NCBI GenBank assembly: GCA_021298195.1
Contig: JAJTEQ010000025.1
Location: 1 to 57,158 of the forward strand
Source of the DNA: Ilumatobacteraceae bacterium
GTDB taxonomy: Bacteria > Actinomycetota > Acidimicrobiia > Acidimicrobiales > Ilumatobacteraceae
Direction: 5' to 3'
DNA length: 57,158 bases
The position numbers and the translations under genes were made by a program. Every line of letters begins with the position of its first letter. Positions within the stretch are counted from its first letter, which is position 1. Below the pieces are notes generated by a model, which saw only the letters and a program-made list of their open reading frames with translations, was not told the origin of the DNA and did not search any database. This document shows, piece by piece, positions 17,334 through 26,090 of this stretch.

Positions 17334-18032
17334 ATGTCAACGAAAGAGAAAGAGTCGATCACGACTGTCGACACCGGAAAGGTCCGGGTCCTCATCTGTG
17401 ACGACCATGCGATCGTTCGCGACGCTCTGGCGACCGTGATCGATTCGTCGCCGAGTTTTCGGGTGACGGCCCAAACCGAGGGCTTCGACGACACCATCGC
17501 GACACTGGCCGAGATCGACGTGGACGTCGTGGTGTTGGACATCCGCCTGAAGGGAAGTAGCGGCCTCGAACTGGCCCGTCGCCTGCGGGCCGATGCGCCG
17601 AGCGTTCGCATCCTCCTGCTCACCGGTTATCTCAGCGACGAGATCCTCCTCGAAGCCGAGGCGATCGGTGTGGACGGGATCATGGACAAGTCCTCGGAGC
17701 CCGAACTCATTCTCGAGCGCCTCACCGCGGTGGTCACCGGATCGCGTCGCACGGGTTACATGGTGCCGCTGGAAGTGAAGCGTCGCCTCGACGAACGTGG
17801 TGTGCTCGCGTTGTTGTCGCTCAGTCGGACCGACCTCGGGATCCTGGAACTCCTCGGGCAGGGTATGACCGACAAGCAGATCAGTCAGCGCGTCTTCCTG
17901 GGTGCGCAGACCGTGCGCAACCGCGTGTCGAGGATGTTGGCCGTGTTGGGCCGAGAGAACCGCACGCAGTTGGCGTTGCTGTTCAGCGGGCTCGACGAAT
18001 CGGCGCGTTCACTGATCTTCGCCGGTCGGTGA
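17334..18032 (+). CDS. NarL/LuxR-family response regulator
   Basis: 232 residues. The receiver domain (about 17-135) has ICDDHAIVRDAL acidic residues, the phospho-acceptor Asp69 in VVVLDIRLKG, and a conserved LLLTGYLSD switch. The C-terminal HTH (about 165-220) reads LGILELLGQGMTDKQISQRVF, then TVRNRVSRML. The start at ATG 17334 follows AAAGGCGG; an earlier in-frame start is less likely. It is divergent from the LPSTG surface operon, across a repeat-rich region it may bind. Its 3' end overlaps the convergent Hpt gene by 24 bases, tying it to the HK-REC-Hpt operon. Confidence 0.92.
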   Translation: MSTKEKESITTVDTGKVRVLICDDHAIVRDALATVIDSSPSFRVTAQTEGFDDTIATLAEIDVDVVVLDIRLKGSSGLELARRLRADAPSVRILLLTGYLSDEILLEAEAIGVDGIMDKSSEPELILERLTAVVTGSRRTGYMVPLEVKRRLDERGVLALLSLSRTDLGILELLGQGMTDKQISQRVFLGAQTVRNRVSRMLAVLGRENRTQLALLFSGLDESARSLIFAGR

Positions 18033-18353
18033 CGGCCCGGGGTGCCGTTGCACGGCGTCCCGTAGCTGTTCGAGGCGATCGGCGATGACCTCGGCATCGG
18101 CGGGGTCATCGCCGACTCGTGTCGCCTCGTCGACGGACACCACCGCTTCGCGGAGTTCGTTCAAGCGATACACACCCAGAACGCCGACCATCTGATGTGT
18201 GGCCGACCGGAGCGACTCCGTGGAGTCGCCGAGCGCGATGCGACGGGCCAGGTCGGCCGCGTCGCTCAGGAGTGTCACCACCTCGCTTCGACGACGTAAC
18301 CACATGTCGGACAGCGCCCGACGAAGCTCGTCGTCGCTCCCGCGATCAGCCAT
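18009..18353 (-). CDS. Histidine phosphotransfer (Hpt) domain protein
   Basis: 114 residues, all helical. His53 in SATHQMVGVLGVYRL fits the Hpt phosphorylation motif. It is the third gene of a minus-strand set (kinase, receiver, Hpt) with overlapping ends, and its own 3' end overlaps the convergent LuxR-type regulator. The expected role is to carry phosphate between the receiver protein and a final regulator. Hpt proteins are variable, so the call rests on motif plus context. Confidence 0.78.
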   Translation of the reverse strand: MADRGSDDELRRALSDMWLRRRSEVVTLLSDAADLARRIALGDSTESLRSATHQMVGVLGVYRLNELREAVVSVDEATRVGDDPADAEVIADRLEQLRDAVQRHPGPSPTGEDQ

Positions 18354-18723
18354 CGAGGGTTCCGGCGATTCGTACGGCGATCTCCAACGGATCGAACGGT
18401 TTGGTGAGCACGTCCAGCGCCCCCAAGTCCAACAATCGTTTCACTTCGGTGGGTTGCGCCTTGGCCGTGAGAAAGACGATGGGCGTGTCGCGGGTGTTGT
18501 CGAGCTCGCGCAGCGCGGCGTAGGTCTCGGTGCCGTCCATTCCGGGCATCATCACGTCCAGCAACACCAGGTCGATCGCTTTCGACTCCGCCAGTCGAAG
18601 CGCCTCCTCGCCGCTGGCGGCCGGCACCACGGCGAATCGGCCACCGTGTTCGAGGGCGATGGTGGTGATGATTCTGATGTCGTCGTTGTCCTCGACGAGC
18701 AGGATCGTGCGGGTTCCGGTCAT
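18346..18723 (-). CDS. Stand-alone receiver-domain response regulator
   Basis: 125 residues containing only a CheY-like receiver: acidic pocket VEDNDDI, phospho-acceptor Asp56 in LVLLDVMMPGMDG, Thr in IVFLTAK and Lys in VLTKPFDP. There is no output domain, so it must act through a partner. It starts in an ATGA overlap with the upstream histidine kinase and overlaps the downstream Hpt gene by 8 bases, which suggests a phosphorelay. Confidence 0.92.
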   Translation of the reverse strand: MTGTRTILLVEDNDDIRIITTIALEHGGRFAVVPAASGEEALRLAESKAIDLVLLDVMMPGMDGTETYAALRELDNTRDTPIVFLTAKAQPTEVKRLLDLGALDVLTKPFDPLEIAVRIAGTLDG

Positions 18724-20714
18724 GACACACCCGCGTTCGGCGACGTGATGGTCGCGGCGGCGTTGAACGGGTGAGGATCACGAATGGGAATTCGAAAACG
18801 GAACACCGCGCCCTGCTCGATTCCTCGTTCGGCCCAGATGGTGCCGCCGTGAGCCTCGACGATCTCCTTGCAGATCGCCAGACCCAAGCCGGATCCCGAA
18901 CTGGGGCCGGAGTCGGAGATGTCCACCTGGTGGAACGGTTCGAAGATGGCGTCGATGTGGGAGGCGGGAATGCCGTGCCCCTCGTCGCGGATGGTGACGG
19001 TCATGTGCGAGCTGTCCTTCTCGCCGAGAAGGTGAATCGCCGAACCCGGGTCACTGAATTTGATGGCGTTCTGGATGAGGTTGGTGAGGACCTGCAGGAT
19101 GCGGTCGCGATCGACCAACACGGTCTCGGGCGGAGCATCGAACTCGATCTCGACGGAACGAACGTCGGCGATCGGTTGCATCACGGTGACCGCGTCGGCC
19201 AACAGAACGTTCATCGGTGTCGACGAGAGGTTCAACGTGCGCCGGCCGGACTCGATGCGCTCCACGTCGAGGAGATCGTTGATGAGGCGCATGAGGCGCT
19301 CGCTGCTCTCGACGGCGATGGAGATCATGCGTTTGGCCTCGGGGCTGACCTGTCCCATGAGTCCACCGTCGATGAGGCCCAGTGAACCTCGGATGGACGT
19401 GAGCGGGGTGCGAATCTCGTGGCTGACCACCGAGACGATGCGGTCTTTCATGCGCGCCAAACGCGCGCGATCGGTGACGTCGTGAAACACCAACACGAAG
19501 CCGGCCTCGGGGCCGTCGAGTGCTCGCACGGCCAACTCGATGACCCGCTCTTCGGCGTTGATGTCGAGTGTGAGCTCGTGCATCGATCGATCCGACTGGT
19601 GGAGGGCATCGAGCGTCGGGCAGTCTCCCGGGCAGGACGGATCAGGGTGGAAGAGATCGTGCAGTCTCTCGGGTGTTTTGGCTCCCGCCGGAACGGCCAG
19701 GATCTCACGCGCCGCCCGGTTGCACAGAACCACCCGGTCCTCGATGTCGACGGCGACGATACCATCGGCGGCCACACCGATGATCCGATCGTTCAGCAGT
19801 TGCTGACGAAGGAGTTCCCGCTCGCGGACGTCGAGGCTGTCGGAGAGATCACCGTTCAGGGAGGTCACGTCCTTCTTGTAGCTCTGGATGCGACCGATGA
19901 GCAGCAACACCATGACGGTGATGATGGTGAGCGACACGATCTGGTGCGGATCGTCGCGCACGTCGACGATCTGCAGGACACACATGATCCCGAGGGGCAG
20001 ATACGTGAGGGACCAGGTGTCGCTGGCGATGTTGGTCGGCTGGATCGTCAGGCTCTCGGCGGTGACGAGCCTCGGGGCGATGGCGACCAGAAGTGGCCCG
20101 GCCAGCGCACCGAGGGTCGTCCACGAGACGAACCGGTACGTGCCCTGAAGGGACTCGACCGCGTACGCCATGTCGGAGGCCACGTAGAAGATGACCCCGA
20201 GGGCGACCAGTCGGGTGGGGGTTCCTTTCAGGCGACTGGCGAAGGCGCCGAGTGTGAGGACCGAGGTGAGGAGAAGAAAGTCGATGATCAGGTGGGCGGC
20301 CGCCACCGCGATCTCGATGCTTCCCGCATCATCCACCGAGAAGGTTCGTTCGGTGGCGGTGTGCCAGATCACCCCGACGACCCCGGTGGCGATAATGGTG
20401 GCGCTGTACCGCAACGATGGGGACATGGTGCGGGATCGGAGACGGACGGTGGCGGTGGCGAAGATGGCGCTGAAGAACATGCCGGGTAGCACGAACGCCG
20501 ACAGCCACAAGGGATGTCCCGGACCATCGGAGAAGGTCAGGTCGACGAACGCCGCGATGCGACCGACGGCCAGCCAGCCGATGGCCAGGGCGATGCGCTT
20601 CAACGGTGGGGCGTTTTTCACGTGGAAGCGGTTCGAGAGCCTCCAGAAGGAGGCGGCCGCGAGCGACGTGGTGACGATCTGCAGAATCGCCATGGTGCCC
20701 TCGGCGTTCGTCAT
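18720..20714 (-). CDS. Membrane histidine kinase with PAS domain
   Basis: 664 residues. Residues about 5-290 hold seven or eight hydrophobic segments, an integral-membrane sensor of MASE type. A PAS domain follows (about 310-420) and contains the cysteine pair in SCPGDCP. HisKA has His432 in SVVSHEIRTPLTSIRG. The ATPase domain shows NLIQNAIKFSDPG, DEGHGIP and SGSGLGLAICKEI. The start at 20714 is preceded by a strong GAGGGGGG ribosome site. It heads an operon with a receiver and an Hpt protein. The signal is unknown. Confidence 0.92.
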   Translation of the reverse strand: MTNAEGTMAILQIVTTSLAAASFWRLSNRFHVKNAPPLKRIALAIGWLAVGRIAAFVDLTFSDGPGHPLWLSAFVLPGMFFSAIFATATVRLRSRTMSPSLRYSATIIATGVVGVIWHTATERTFSVDDAGSIEIAVAAAHLIIDFLLLTSVLTLGAFASRLKGTPTRLVALGVIFYVASDMAYAVESLQGTYRFVSWTTLGALAGPLLVAIAPRLVTAESLTIQPTNIASDTWSLTYLPLGIMCVLQIVDVRDDPHQIVSLTIITVMVLLLIGRIQSYKKDVTSLNGDLSDSLDVRERELLRQQLLNDRIIGVAADGIVAVDIEDRVVLCNRAAREILAVPAGAKTPERLHDLFHPDPSCPGDCPTLDALHQSDRSMHELTLDINAEERVIELAVRALDGPEAGFVLVFHDVTDRARLARMKDRIVSVVSHEIRTPLTSIRGSLGLIDGGLMGQVSPEAKRMISIAVESSERLMRLINDLLDVERIESGRRTLNLSSTPMNVLLADAVTVMQPIADVRSVEIEFDAPPETVLVDRDRILQVLTNLIQNAIKFSDPGSAIHLLGEKDSSHMTVTIRDEGHGIPASHIDAIFEPFHQVDISDSGPSSGSGLGLAICKEIVEAHGGTIWAERGIEQGAVFRFRIPIRDPHPFNAAATITSPNAGVS

Positions 20715-20884
20715 GTTCCCCCCTCGTTGCGGTGGCGTCAGGATAAATGAACCGAATGCGTGAGGAGGCCGACGTAGACGCGCGAAACCGCGGAACGTCT
20801 CACATCGGTAGAAATGTCATCACATCGCCGTCTCGGCACGCCGCCATTCTCACGAGCGCCGTGGGCGGGCGCGCGTCGAGCGGG
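20715..20884. promoter_or_regulatory. Upstream region of the histidine kinase operon
   Basis: 170 bases between the kinase start and the stop of an F420-type oxidoreductase gene. The purine-rich ribosome site lies next to the kinase start. On the minus strand a TTTATCCT element (about 20741-20748) could be a -10 box. The rest is GC-rich and shows nothing else that I recognise. Confidence 0.3.
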
Positions 20885-21352
20885 TCAAGAACGCCGCAAG
20901 GTGACGACCGGGATCACCCGTGACGCCGCGTCGGCCTTGATTTGGTACTCGTCGTAACTGGGCCAGATGGCGCACATGATCTTCCACAACCGTGAGCGTC
21001 GTTCGGCATCGGCGACCGGGTCGACCGTGGTCGCGGTGCACCACGATGTGTCCGCTCCGATCTGAATCCAGACCGCGGGTTCGGCGACGAGGTTCTCGAA
21101 CCACAAGGGATTCTCGGGTGCCCCACCCTTGGACGCGATCAGGATCACGTCGTCGGTGGCGGGGTCGATGCCGTAAATGAGCGCGCTGCGCTGCCACACA
21201 CCCGAACGGCGTCCCTTGGTGGTGAGCAACATGCACGGGACGCCGTTCCAGTCGTGTCCATCGACGCCGTTCGTCGTGACGTAGCGCCGGATGTGATCGC
21301 GCACCCATTCGGTGGGGCTGTCGTTGATGGGAGAGGGCGCGGGGCGGGACAT
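20885..21352 (-). CDS. DDN-like F420-dependent nitroreductase-family oxidoreductase
   Basis: 155 residues from ATG 21352. The split-barrel fold of deazaflavin-dependent oxidoreductases shows in MLLTTKGRRSGVWQRSALIYG, VILIASKGGAPENPLWFENL and WCTATTVDPVADAERRSRLWK, which form the F420 phosphate and ring pocket. The family includes Mycobacterium tuberculosis Ddn and transfers hydride from F420H2 to quinones, enones or nitro compounds. It suggests the host makes F420, which is usual in actinobacteria. It sits 26 bases after a thioesterase gene on the same strand. Confidence 0.85.
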   Translation of the reverse strand: MSRPAPSPINDSPTEWVRDHIRRYVTTNGVDGHDWNGVPCMLLTTKGRRSGVWQRSALIYGIDPATDDVILIASKGGAPENPLWFENLVAEPAVWIQIGADTSWCTATTVDPVADAERRSRLWKIMCAIWPSYDEYQIKADAASRVIPVVTLRRS

Positions 21353-21378
21353 GGTGCGAGCGTAACCCGACACCGGCG

Positions 21379-21804
21379 TCAGTCGGGTGCTGGTGCCATG
21401 TCGAGCAACCAACGGGGCATACGGATCGGGCGACCCTCGGCGTTGACACAACCGTGCATCGTGCGGGCGGTCGCATGGATCTCGTCGTCGATGGTCACGA
21501 GGTACGACATCGAGAACGAGGCCCGCGACGCGGCGGAGACCATCAGGTGGACCGTGACGACGTCATCGAATCGTAGGGGCTTGCGGTACGTCACGTGCGC
21601 CTCGAGCACCGCGTAGTCGACACCGTCGTCGCGCAGGCTGGAGTACGGGTGTCCGACGTGGCGGAGGTAGGCGACACGGGCCTCCTCGAGATAGGGCAGG
21701 TAGCGACTGTGATGGACGATCCCCATGGCGTCGGTCTCGGAGAAGCGCACCCGAATCCGGTGGCTGAACGGGAAGTCGCTCGGTGAGGTGGAAGGCTCCG
21801 GCAT
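21379..21804 (-). CDS. 4HBT-type acyl-CoA thioesterase (YbgC-like hotdog)
   Basis: 141 residues with a single hotdog fold. The N-terminal motif RVRFSETDAMGIVHHSRYLPYLEEAR carries the Asp and His-Tyr residues of the 4-hydroxybenzoyl-CoA thioesterase/YbgC group. Then come VTYRKPLRFDDVV and MHGCVNAEGRPIRMP. It should split an acyl-CoA to free acid and CoA; the acyl chain is unknown. ATG 21804 is chosen. An upstream start would overlap the divergent cold-shock gene and was rejected. Confidence 0.88.
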   Translation of the reverse strand: MPEPSTSPSDFPFSHRIRVRFSETDAMGIVHHSRYLPYLEEARVAYLRHVGHPYSSLRDDGVDYAVLEAHVTYRKPLRFDDVVTVHLMVSAASRASFSMSYLVTIDDEIHATARTMHGCVNAEGRPIRMPRWLLDMAPAPD

Positions 21805-21921
21805 GTGGCGCACGCGAGAACCGTATCGCTCCCGCTCCGACGGGGGAATTCCGGTGTGTACAGCCCGAAATTCTTCGCATAGTGTTTTCCCGTCGGGCAC
21901 GTCGTCCGGCTCGAGAGAGAA

Positions 21922-22134
21922 ATGAGTACCGCCGTGGCGATCGGCACCGTGAAGTTTTTCAACGCCGAAAAGGGCTATGGATTCATCTCCCGTGAAGACG
22001 GTCCCGATGTGTTCGTGCACTTCTCACAGATTCAATCCAAGGGGTTCCGAACCCTGAACGAGGGCCAGCAGGTCGAGTTCGAGATCGGTCAGGGACGCAA
22101 GGGCGACGAAGCCCAGAACGTCCGCCCGGTCTGA
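21922..22134 (+). CDS. csp: Cold-shock domain protein, CspA family
   Basis: 70 residues forming one OB-fold cold-shock domain, with RNP1 as KGYGFISR and RNP2 as VFVHFSQI. It binds single-stranded RNA and DNA and acts as an RNA chaperone. A GAGAGA ribosome site precedes the ATG. It stands alone, divergent from the thioesterase and convergent with a YbaK gene. Confidence 0.95.
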   Translation: MSTAVAIGTVKFFNAEKGYGFISREDGPDVFVHFSQIQSKGFRTLNEGQQVEFEIGQGRKGDEAQNVRPV

Positions 22135-22143
22135 GATCCGCGG

Positions 22144-22662
22144 TCACGCCGAGATCGGGGCGCTGACCGCACCCAGAACGCTCAACAGCGCGCGGGGTGC
22201 GACCTCGATGTCGAGTCCGCGCTTTCCGCCCGACACGAAGATGGTGTCGTGGTCGAGTGCGCTCACGTCCACGACGGTGGTCAGTGGTTTCTTCTGGCCG
22301 AACGGGCTGATGCCACCCACGACATAGCCGGTGAGTCGTTCGGCGGATCGGGGATCCAGCATGTCGACCCGCTTGGCTCCCACGGCGACGGCCATGGCCT
22401 TCAACGAAAGTTGCCCGGAGACCGGGACGATGCCCACGGCGTGTCGAACGGCTCCGGTGGTTTCGACCAGCAACGTTTTGAACACCCGTTCCTCGATCAC
22501 TCCGAGAGCGGCCGCGGCGGCTTTGCCGAATCCGATCTCGCCGGGGGCGACGTCGTTGTCGAAGGTATGAACGCGGAACTCCACTCCGGCGCGCTCGAGA
22601 GCGATGGTGGCCGGGGTTCCGCCCGACGAGGCTCCTCTTTTCGGTGTGGGCGACCTGCTCAT
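22144..22662 (-). CDS. ybaK: YbaK/EbsC-family aminoacyl-tRNA deacylase
   Basis: 172 residues with the YbaK fold: VFKTLLVETTGAVRHAVGIVPV, LSLKAMAVAVGAKRVDMLDP, the YVVGGISPFGQKKPL loop and FVSGGKRGLDIEV. The Lys in VFKTLL is the conserved catalytic-site lysine of the family. YbaK clears Cys-tRNA(Pro) made in error by prolyl-tRNA synthetase. ATG 22662 is chosen because the conserved domain starts soon after. The gene is divergent from helD across 75 bases. Confidence 0.9.
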   Translation of the reverse strand: MSRSPTPKRGASSGGTPATIALERAGVEFRVHTFDNDVAPGEIGFGKAAAAALGVIEERVFKTLLVETTGAVRHAVGIVPVSGQLSLKAMAVAVGAKRVDMLDPRSAERLTGYVVGGISPFGQKKPLTTVVDVSALDHDTIFVSGGKRGLDIEVAPRALLSVLGAVSAPISA

Positions 22663-22737
22663 GAGTGGTTGTAGAGTACCGAGACCCCATTTCTTCGGGA
22701 AACACGCAGTATCCGCTACGACAGGATTCAACGGGCG

Positions 22738-24906
22738 ATGACATCTCAGCATCCGGATTTCGACGAGGAGCAGGCCTACATCGATCGTGCGTACGCGTGT
22801 CTCGAGGCCAGTCGGACCGACGCCTGGAAGATGCGGGGACTCACCGAATCAGGCACGGGTGGAACCTTTCAGAATCGGTTCGAGCGCAACGCCATCGACG
22901 AAGCGCTGGTGAAGCGACTCACCGATCTGGATCTGGGTGACGCGGCCTTGGTGTTCGGTCGCATCGATCGCTTGGCCGAGGAAGTCGATGATGGGGCGGC
23001 CATCGGGATCGAGAGTTTCCACATCGGTCGACTGGCGGTCTCCGACGACAATCGCGAGCCCGTGGTGGTGGACTGGCGGGCCCCGGTGGCCGAGCCGTTC
23101 TACCGAGCCACCGGACGCGACCCGATGGGGCTCGCGCGCCGCCGGCATTTCGTGGTGCAGGGTCGCACGCTTCACGGCATCGAGGACGAGTTGTTCGGTG
23201 TCGGACATCTGGGAGTCGGAGCCGACGATGGTTTGGTGGAGGACGCCGAAGGGGCGACCCAAGCGGTGACCGGTCTGCGGGGGTACAGCACGCTGTTGGC
23301 CTCCATCGAACGGGGTCGCTCGGGTCAACTCGGCGACATCGTGGCCACCATTCAGGCCGAACAGGACGAAATCATCCGCTCCCCACAAGGCGGGGTGCTG
23401 GTGGTGCAGGGTGGTCCGGGAACCGGCAAGACCGTGGTGGCGCTGCACCGCGCCGCCTACCTGCTGTACACCAATCGCTTTCCATTGGAGGATCAAGGCG
23501 TCCTCGTCATCGGACCGAATCGGGTGTTCCTGCGGTACATCGAACGGGTGTTGCCGTCGCTCGGTGAGGCCGGCGTCGAACAAGTGGTGTTGCAGGACCT
23601 GGTGCCCGATGTCCGCTGGGCGACGACCGGTGCCGGGATGGTCGACGGTCGCACGACGGCTCGCGTGAAGGGTGACGAGCGAATGGCCGACCTCGTGCGC
23701 AAGGCGGTGAAGGATCGCCAACGTCCGTTGCGCGAGGACCTGCGCTTCCCGTTCCGACACGGATACGTACGCATGCGCGCCGAGGAGACCGAGCGCATCA
23801 TCAAGAGCGCCCGTCGTCGTTTCCATCGTCACAACCCGGCGTGCCGTTGGGTGGAGAACGAGTTGTGGGAGGCGATGGCGGCGACGTGGCGCGATGGCGA
23901 GGCGTCGGGAGCGCAGGTTCGCGAGGCGTTGAAGAACGACGACGAAGCGCGGGCGATGATCGACCGAATCTGGCCACGCCTGTCGCCGGCGCAGTTGTTG
24001 CACGATCTCTTCGGATCCAAGGCCTTGTTGAAGTTGGCCAATGCCGGACGCTTCTCCGAGGACGAGGTTCTTTCCTTGTACCGCGATCGCTCCGAGTCGT
24101 TGGACGACGTTCGTTGGACCGTGGCCGATGCGGCTCTGTTGGACGAGGCCCGTATGCACCTCGGCCCCGTGCCGCGACGCAACGGCAAGGTGGACGAGTC
24201 CGACGAGATTCGCACCTACGGGCACATCGTCGTGGACGAAGTGCAGGACCTCACCCCGATGCAATTGGCGATGGTCACCCGGCGATCGCTGTCGGGCTCG
24301 CTCACGGTGGTGGGCGATCTGGCGCAAGCGACCGGTGCTCATGCCCCCTCGACGTGGAACGACGTGTTGGACCACCTGCCGGAACGCAAACCGAGTCGAG
24401 TGATCGGGTTGTCGGTCGGCTATCGAATTCCCGGACAGATCATGGAATTGGCCACCCGGGTGATGCACGCCGCGGCTCCCGGACTGGTCGCCCCCCGCGC
24501 GGTGCGCGAAGGCGTCGCACCTCCGCGCATCGTCTCCGTTCCCGCGGTCGACGAACTGCTGGCGGTGGTGGCGTCGGAGACCGTGGCGATGGTCGACGTC
24601 ATCGGCCCGGGCAACGTGGCCGTCGTGGTGCCCGATTCGATGGCCGAAGCGACCAGTGAATTCTTCGCGGCTCGGGGCATCGAGCACGGGCGTGCGGCCA
24701 GCGCCGCGCTGGATTCGGGTGTCACCATCGTGCCGGTCGGCTTGGTGAAGGGACTCGAACTCGACGGTGTCATCGTCGTGGAACCGGCTCACATCGTGCG
24801 CGCCGAACCGCAGGGCATGCGGGCGTTGTACGTCGCCCTCACCCGATCGACGCAACGACTCACCGTGGTGCACGCCGAGGAACTACCCGCGCCGATGCGC
24901 GATTGA
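22738..24906 (+). CDS. helD: HelD-like UvrD/Rep-superfamily RNA polymerase motor
   Basis: 722 residues. A HelD-type N-terminal region (EEQAYIDRAYACL, FHIGRLAV, VVDWRAPVAEPFYRATG) precedes a superfamily 1 ATPase with Walker A GGPGTGKT at 226-233. Walker B is HIVVDEVQDLTPMQL, motif III is VVGDLAQATG, and the C-terminal motif VI is LYVALTRSTQRL. The VVDWRAPVAEPFY phrase is typical of HelD and not of UvrD. HelD releases stalled RNA polymerase from DNA; actinobacterial forms can also affect rifamycin sensitivity. An AGGA lies upstream of the ATG. Confidence 0.9.
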   Translation: MTSQHPDFDEEQAYIDRAYACLEASRTDAWKMRGLTESGTGGTFQNRFERNAIDEALVKRLTDLDLGDAALVFGRIDRLAEEVDDGAAIGIESFHIGRLAVSDDNREPVVVDWRAPVAEPFYRATGRDPMGLARRRHFVVQGRTLHGIEDELFGVGHLGVGADDGLVEDAEGATQAVTGLRGYSTLLASIERGRSGQLGDIVATIQAEQDEIIRSPQGGVLVVQGGPGTGKTVVALHRAAYLLYTNRFPLEDQGVLVIGPNRVFLRYIERVLPSLGEAGVEQVVLQDLVPDVRWATTGAGMVDGRTTARVKGDERMADLVRKAVKDRQRPLREDLRFPFRHGYVRMRAEETERIIKSARRRFHRHNPACRWVENELWEAMAATWRDGEASGAQVREALKNDDEARAMIDRIWPRLSPAQLLHDLFGSKALLKLANAGRFSEDEVLSLYRDRSESLDDVRWTVADAALLDEARMHLGPVPRRNGKVDESDEIRTYGHIVVDEVQDLTPMQLAMVTRRSLSGSLTVVGDLAQATGAHAPSTWNDVLDHLPERKPSRVIGLSVGYRIPGQIMELATRVMHAAAPGLVAPRAVREGVAPPRIVSVPAVDELLAVVASETVAMVDVIGPGNVAVVVPDSMAEATSEFFAARGIEHGRAASAALDSGVTIVPVGLVKGLELDGVIVVEPAHIVRAEPQGMRALYVALTRSTQRLTVVHAEELPAPMRD

Positions 24907-24909
24907 GCG

Positions 24910-25326
24910 TCAGTCCAGGAGTTCGTCGATCACGGTTCCGGCGAACTTGGCGGCCTTGTCGGCGTCGGCCGGCCGATTCCGTTCCACGGCCGTGCGTGCC
25001 AGGTCGACCATGCGTCCGATCGACTCCGCGGATTCGGGGCTGAGTGCGGTGACCTCGGTTTCGGCGGCGTTCCACAGGGCCTCGATCTCGGCGAGCACGG
25101 CTTCCTTGCCACTGGCGGTGCTGCCGCTGGAGTTCGGTCCGATGTACGACGACAGCGACAGCATCGATGCGCTGAGACGGGGGAGCAATTCGCTGGCGGG
25201 GCCCGACGGGAGAGTGGTGGCGGCGGCCACGGCGGTGGTGGTGGCCGAGGTCTCGTAGGTCGTGGGAGCACACGACGACAACGCGGTCACGATCCCGAAT
25301 GCGACCCCGACGGAACGCACGAGCAT
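24910..25326 (-). CDS. Small hypothetical lipoprotein
   Basis: 138 residues. A lipoprotein signal (VAFGIVTALSSC) is followed by a Thr/Ala/Ser linker and a mostly helical domain of about 85 residues. No known family is recognised. The start codon shares one base with the stop of the upstream DtxR-type regulator, so the two genes are co-transcribed and likely coupled. A link to metal homeostasis is possible from context but not shown. Confidence 0.7.
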   Translation of the reverse strand: MLVRSVGVAFGIVTALSSCAPTTYETSATTTAVAAATTLPSGPASELLPRLSASMLSLSSYIGPNSSGSTASGKEAVLAEIEALWNAAETEVTALSPESAESIGRMVDLARTAVERNRPADADKAAKFAGTVIDELLD

Positions 25327-25988
25327 CAGACGGTCACCAGGATGCGCGACGACGCGAAGGCGTCCACGGCGACGGTTCGTCCGTCGATGACGACCGACAT
25401 GGTGCCATCAGCGGGTTTGGCGCACACTTCACCCGTGAACCCCGGCAGGATGCAGGACTGCTGCAAGAAATCGAGCAGACCCGGAGTGAATTCCAGTTCC
25501 TCGGGAATGCGCGACACGGTGAAGCGGTCACCGATGTCGACACGAGCCAACGGAACGGCCTGGGGGTCGATGTAACTGGACCCGGGGATCGGGTTTCCGT
25601 GGGGACACGTGGTGGGTGCCCCGAGCACGCGGTTCATCGCGATTTCCACTTCGTCGCTCATGACGTGTTCCCATTTGCCGGCTTCGCGATGCGCGTCGGA
25701 CCAACTGAGGCCGAGGATGTCGGTGAGGAATCGTTCGGCGAGTCGGTGTCGGCGCACGACTTGATTGGCCAGCGTCAGGCCGTCGGCGGTGAGGGCGATG
25801 GTGTTGTCGGTGGAGGTGACCAGGCCGACCTTGCTCATCTTCTCGATCATCTGCGACACCGAAGCGCGGCTGACGTTGAGGCGTTCGGCGATGCGGGCCC
25901 GGATGACCTCGAGATCGTCCTCGTGCAATTCGAAGATGCACTCACAGTATTCCTCGAAGGCCGGGTGTCGTTCGGAGGACGAGATCAT
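25326..25988 (-). CDS. DtxR/MntR-family metal-dependent repressor
   Basis: 220 residues. An N-terminal winged helix (RARIAERLNVSRASVSQMIEKM) is followed by the metal and dimer domain (HRLAERFLTDILGL, AHREAGKWEHVMSDEVE, NPIPGSSY) and a C-terminal SH3/FeoA-like domain. Compared with Corynebacterium DtxR, the ancillary site is kept (His81, Glu85, His100). The primary site is changed: Met10 is Glu13 and Cys102 is Gly104, while Glu107 and His108 remain. Glu13 and Glu16 match the acidic pair of Bacillus MntR, so manganese sensing is possible. The upstream neighbour is an aldehyde dehydrogenase; no metal transporter is nearby. Confidence 0.9.
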   Translation of the reverse strand: MISSSERHPAFEEYCECIFELHEDDLEVIRARIAERLNVSRASVSQMIEKMSKVGLVTSTDNTIALTADGLTLANQVVRRHRLAERFLTDILGLSWSDAHREAGKWEHVMSDEVEIAMNRVLGAPTTCPHGNPIPGSSYIDPQAVPLARVDIGDRFTVSRIPEELEFTPGLLDFLQQSCILPGFTGEVCAKPADGTMSVVIDGRTVAVDAFASSRILVTV

Positions 25989-26090
25989 GGTCGAAGTGTA
26001 CCCCTGGTCGCCGAGGGGGTCATGGGCGAGGGTCCGTGGTCGCTGTGACCGATGCGTCGCGATCCGAGTCGTCACTCGAACCCCGCGCCG

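Noticed and set aside
22849-24873. Antisense open frame of 674 codons inside helD
   Set aside because: The sense strand encodes all HelD motifs in order; the antisense product has no recognisable domain.
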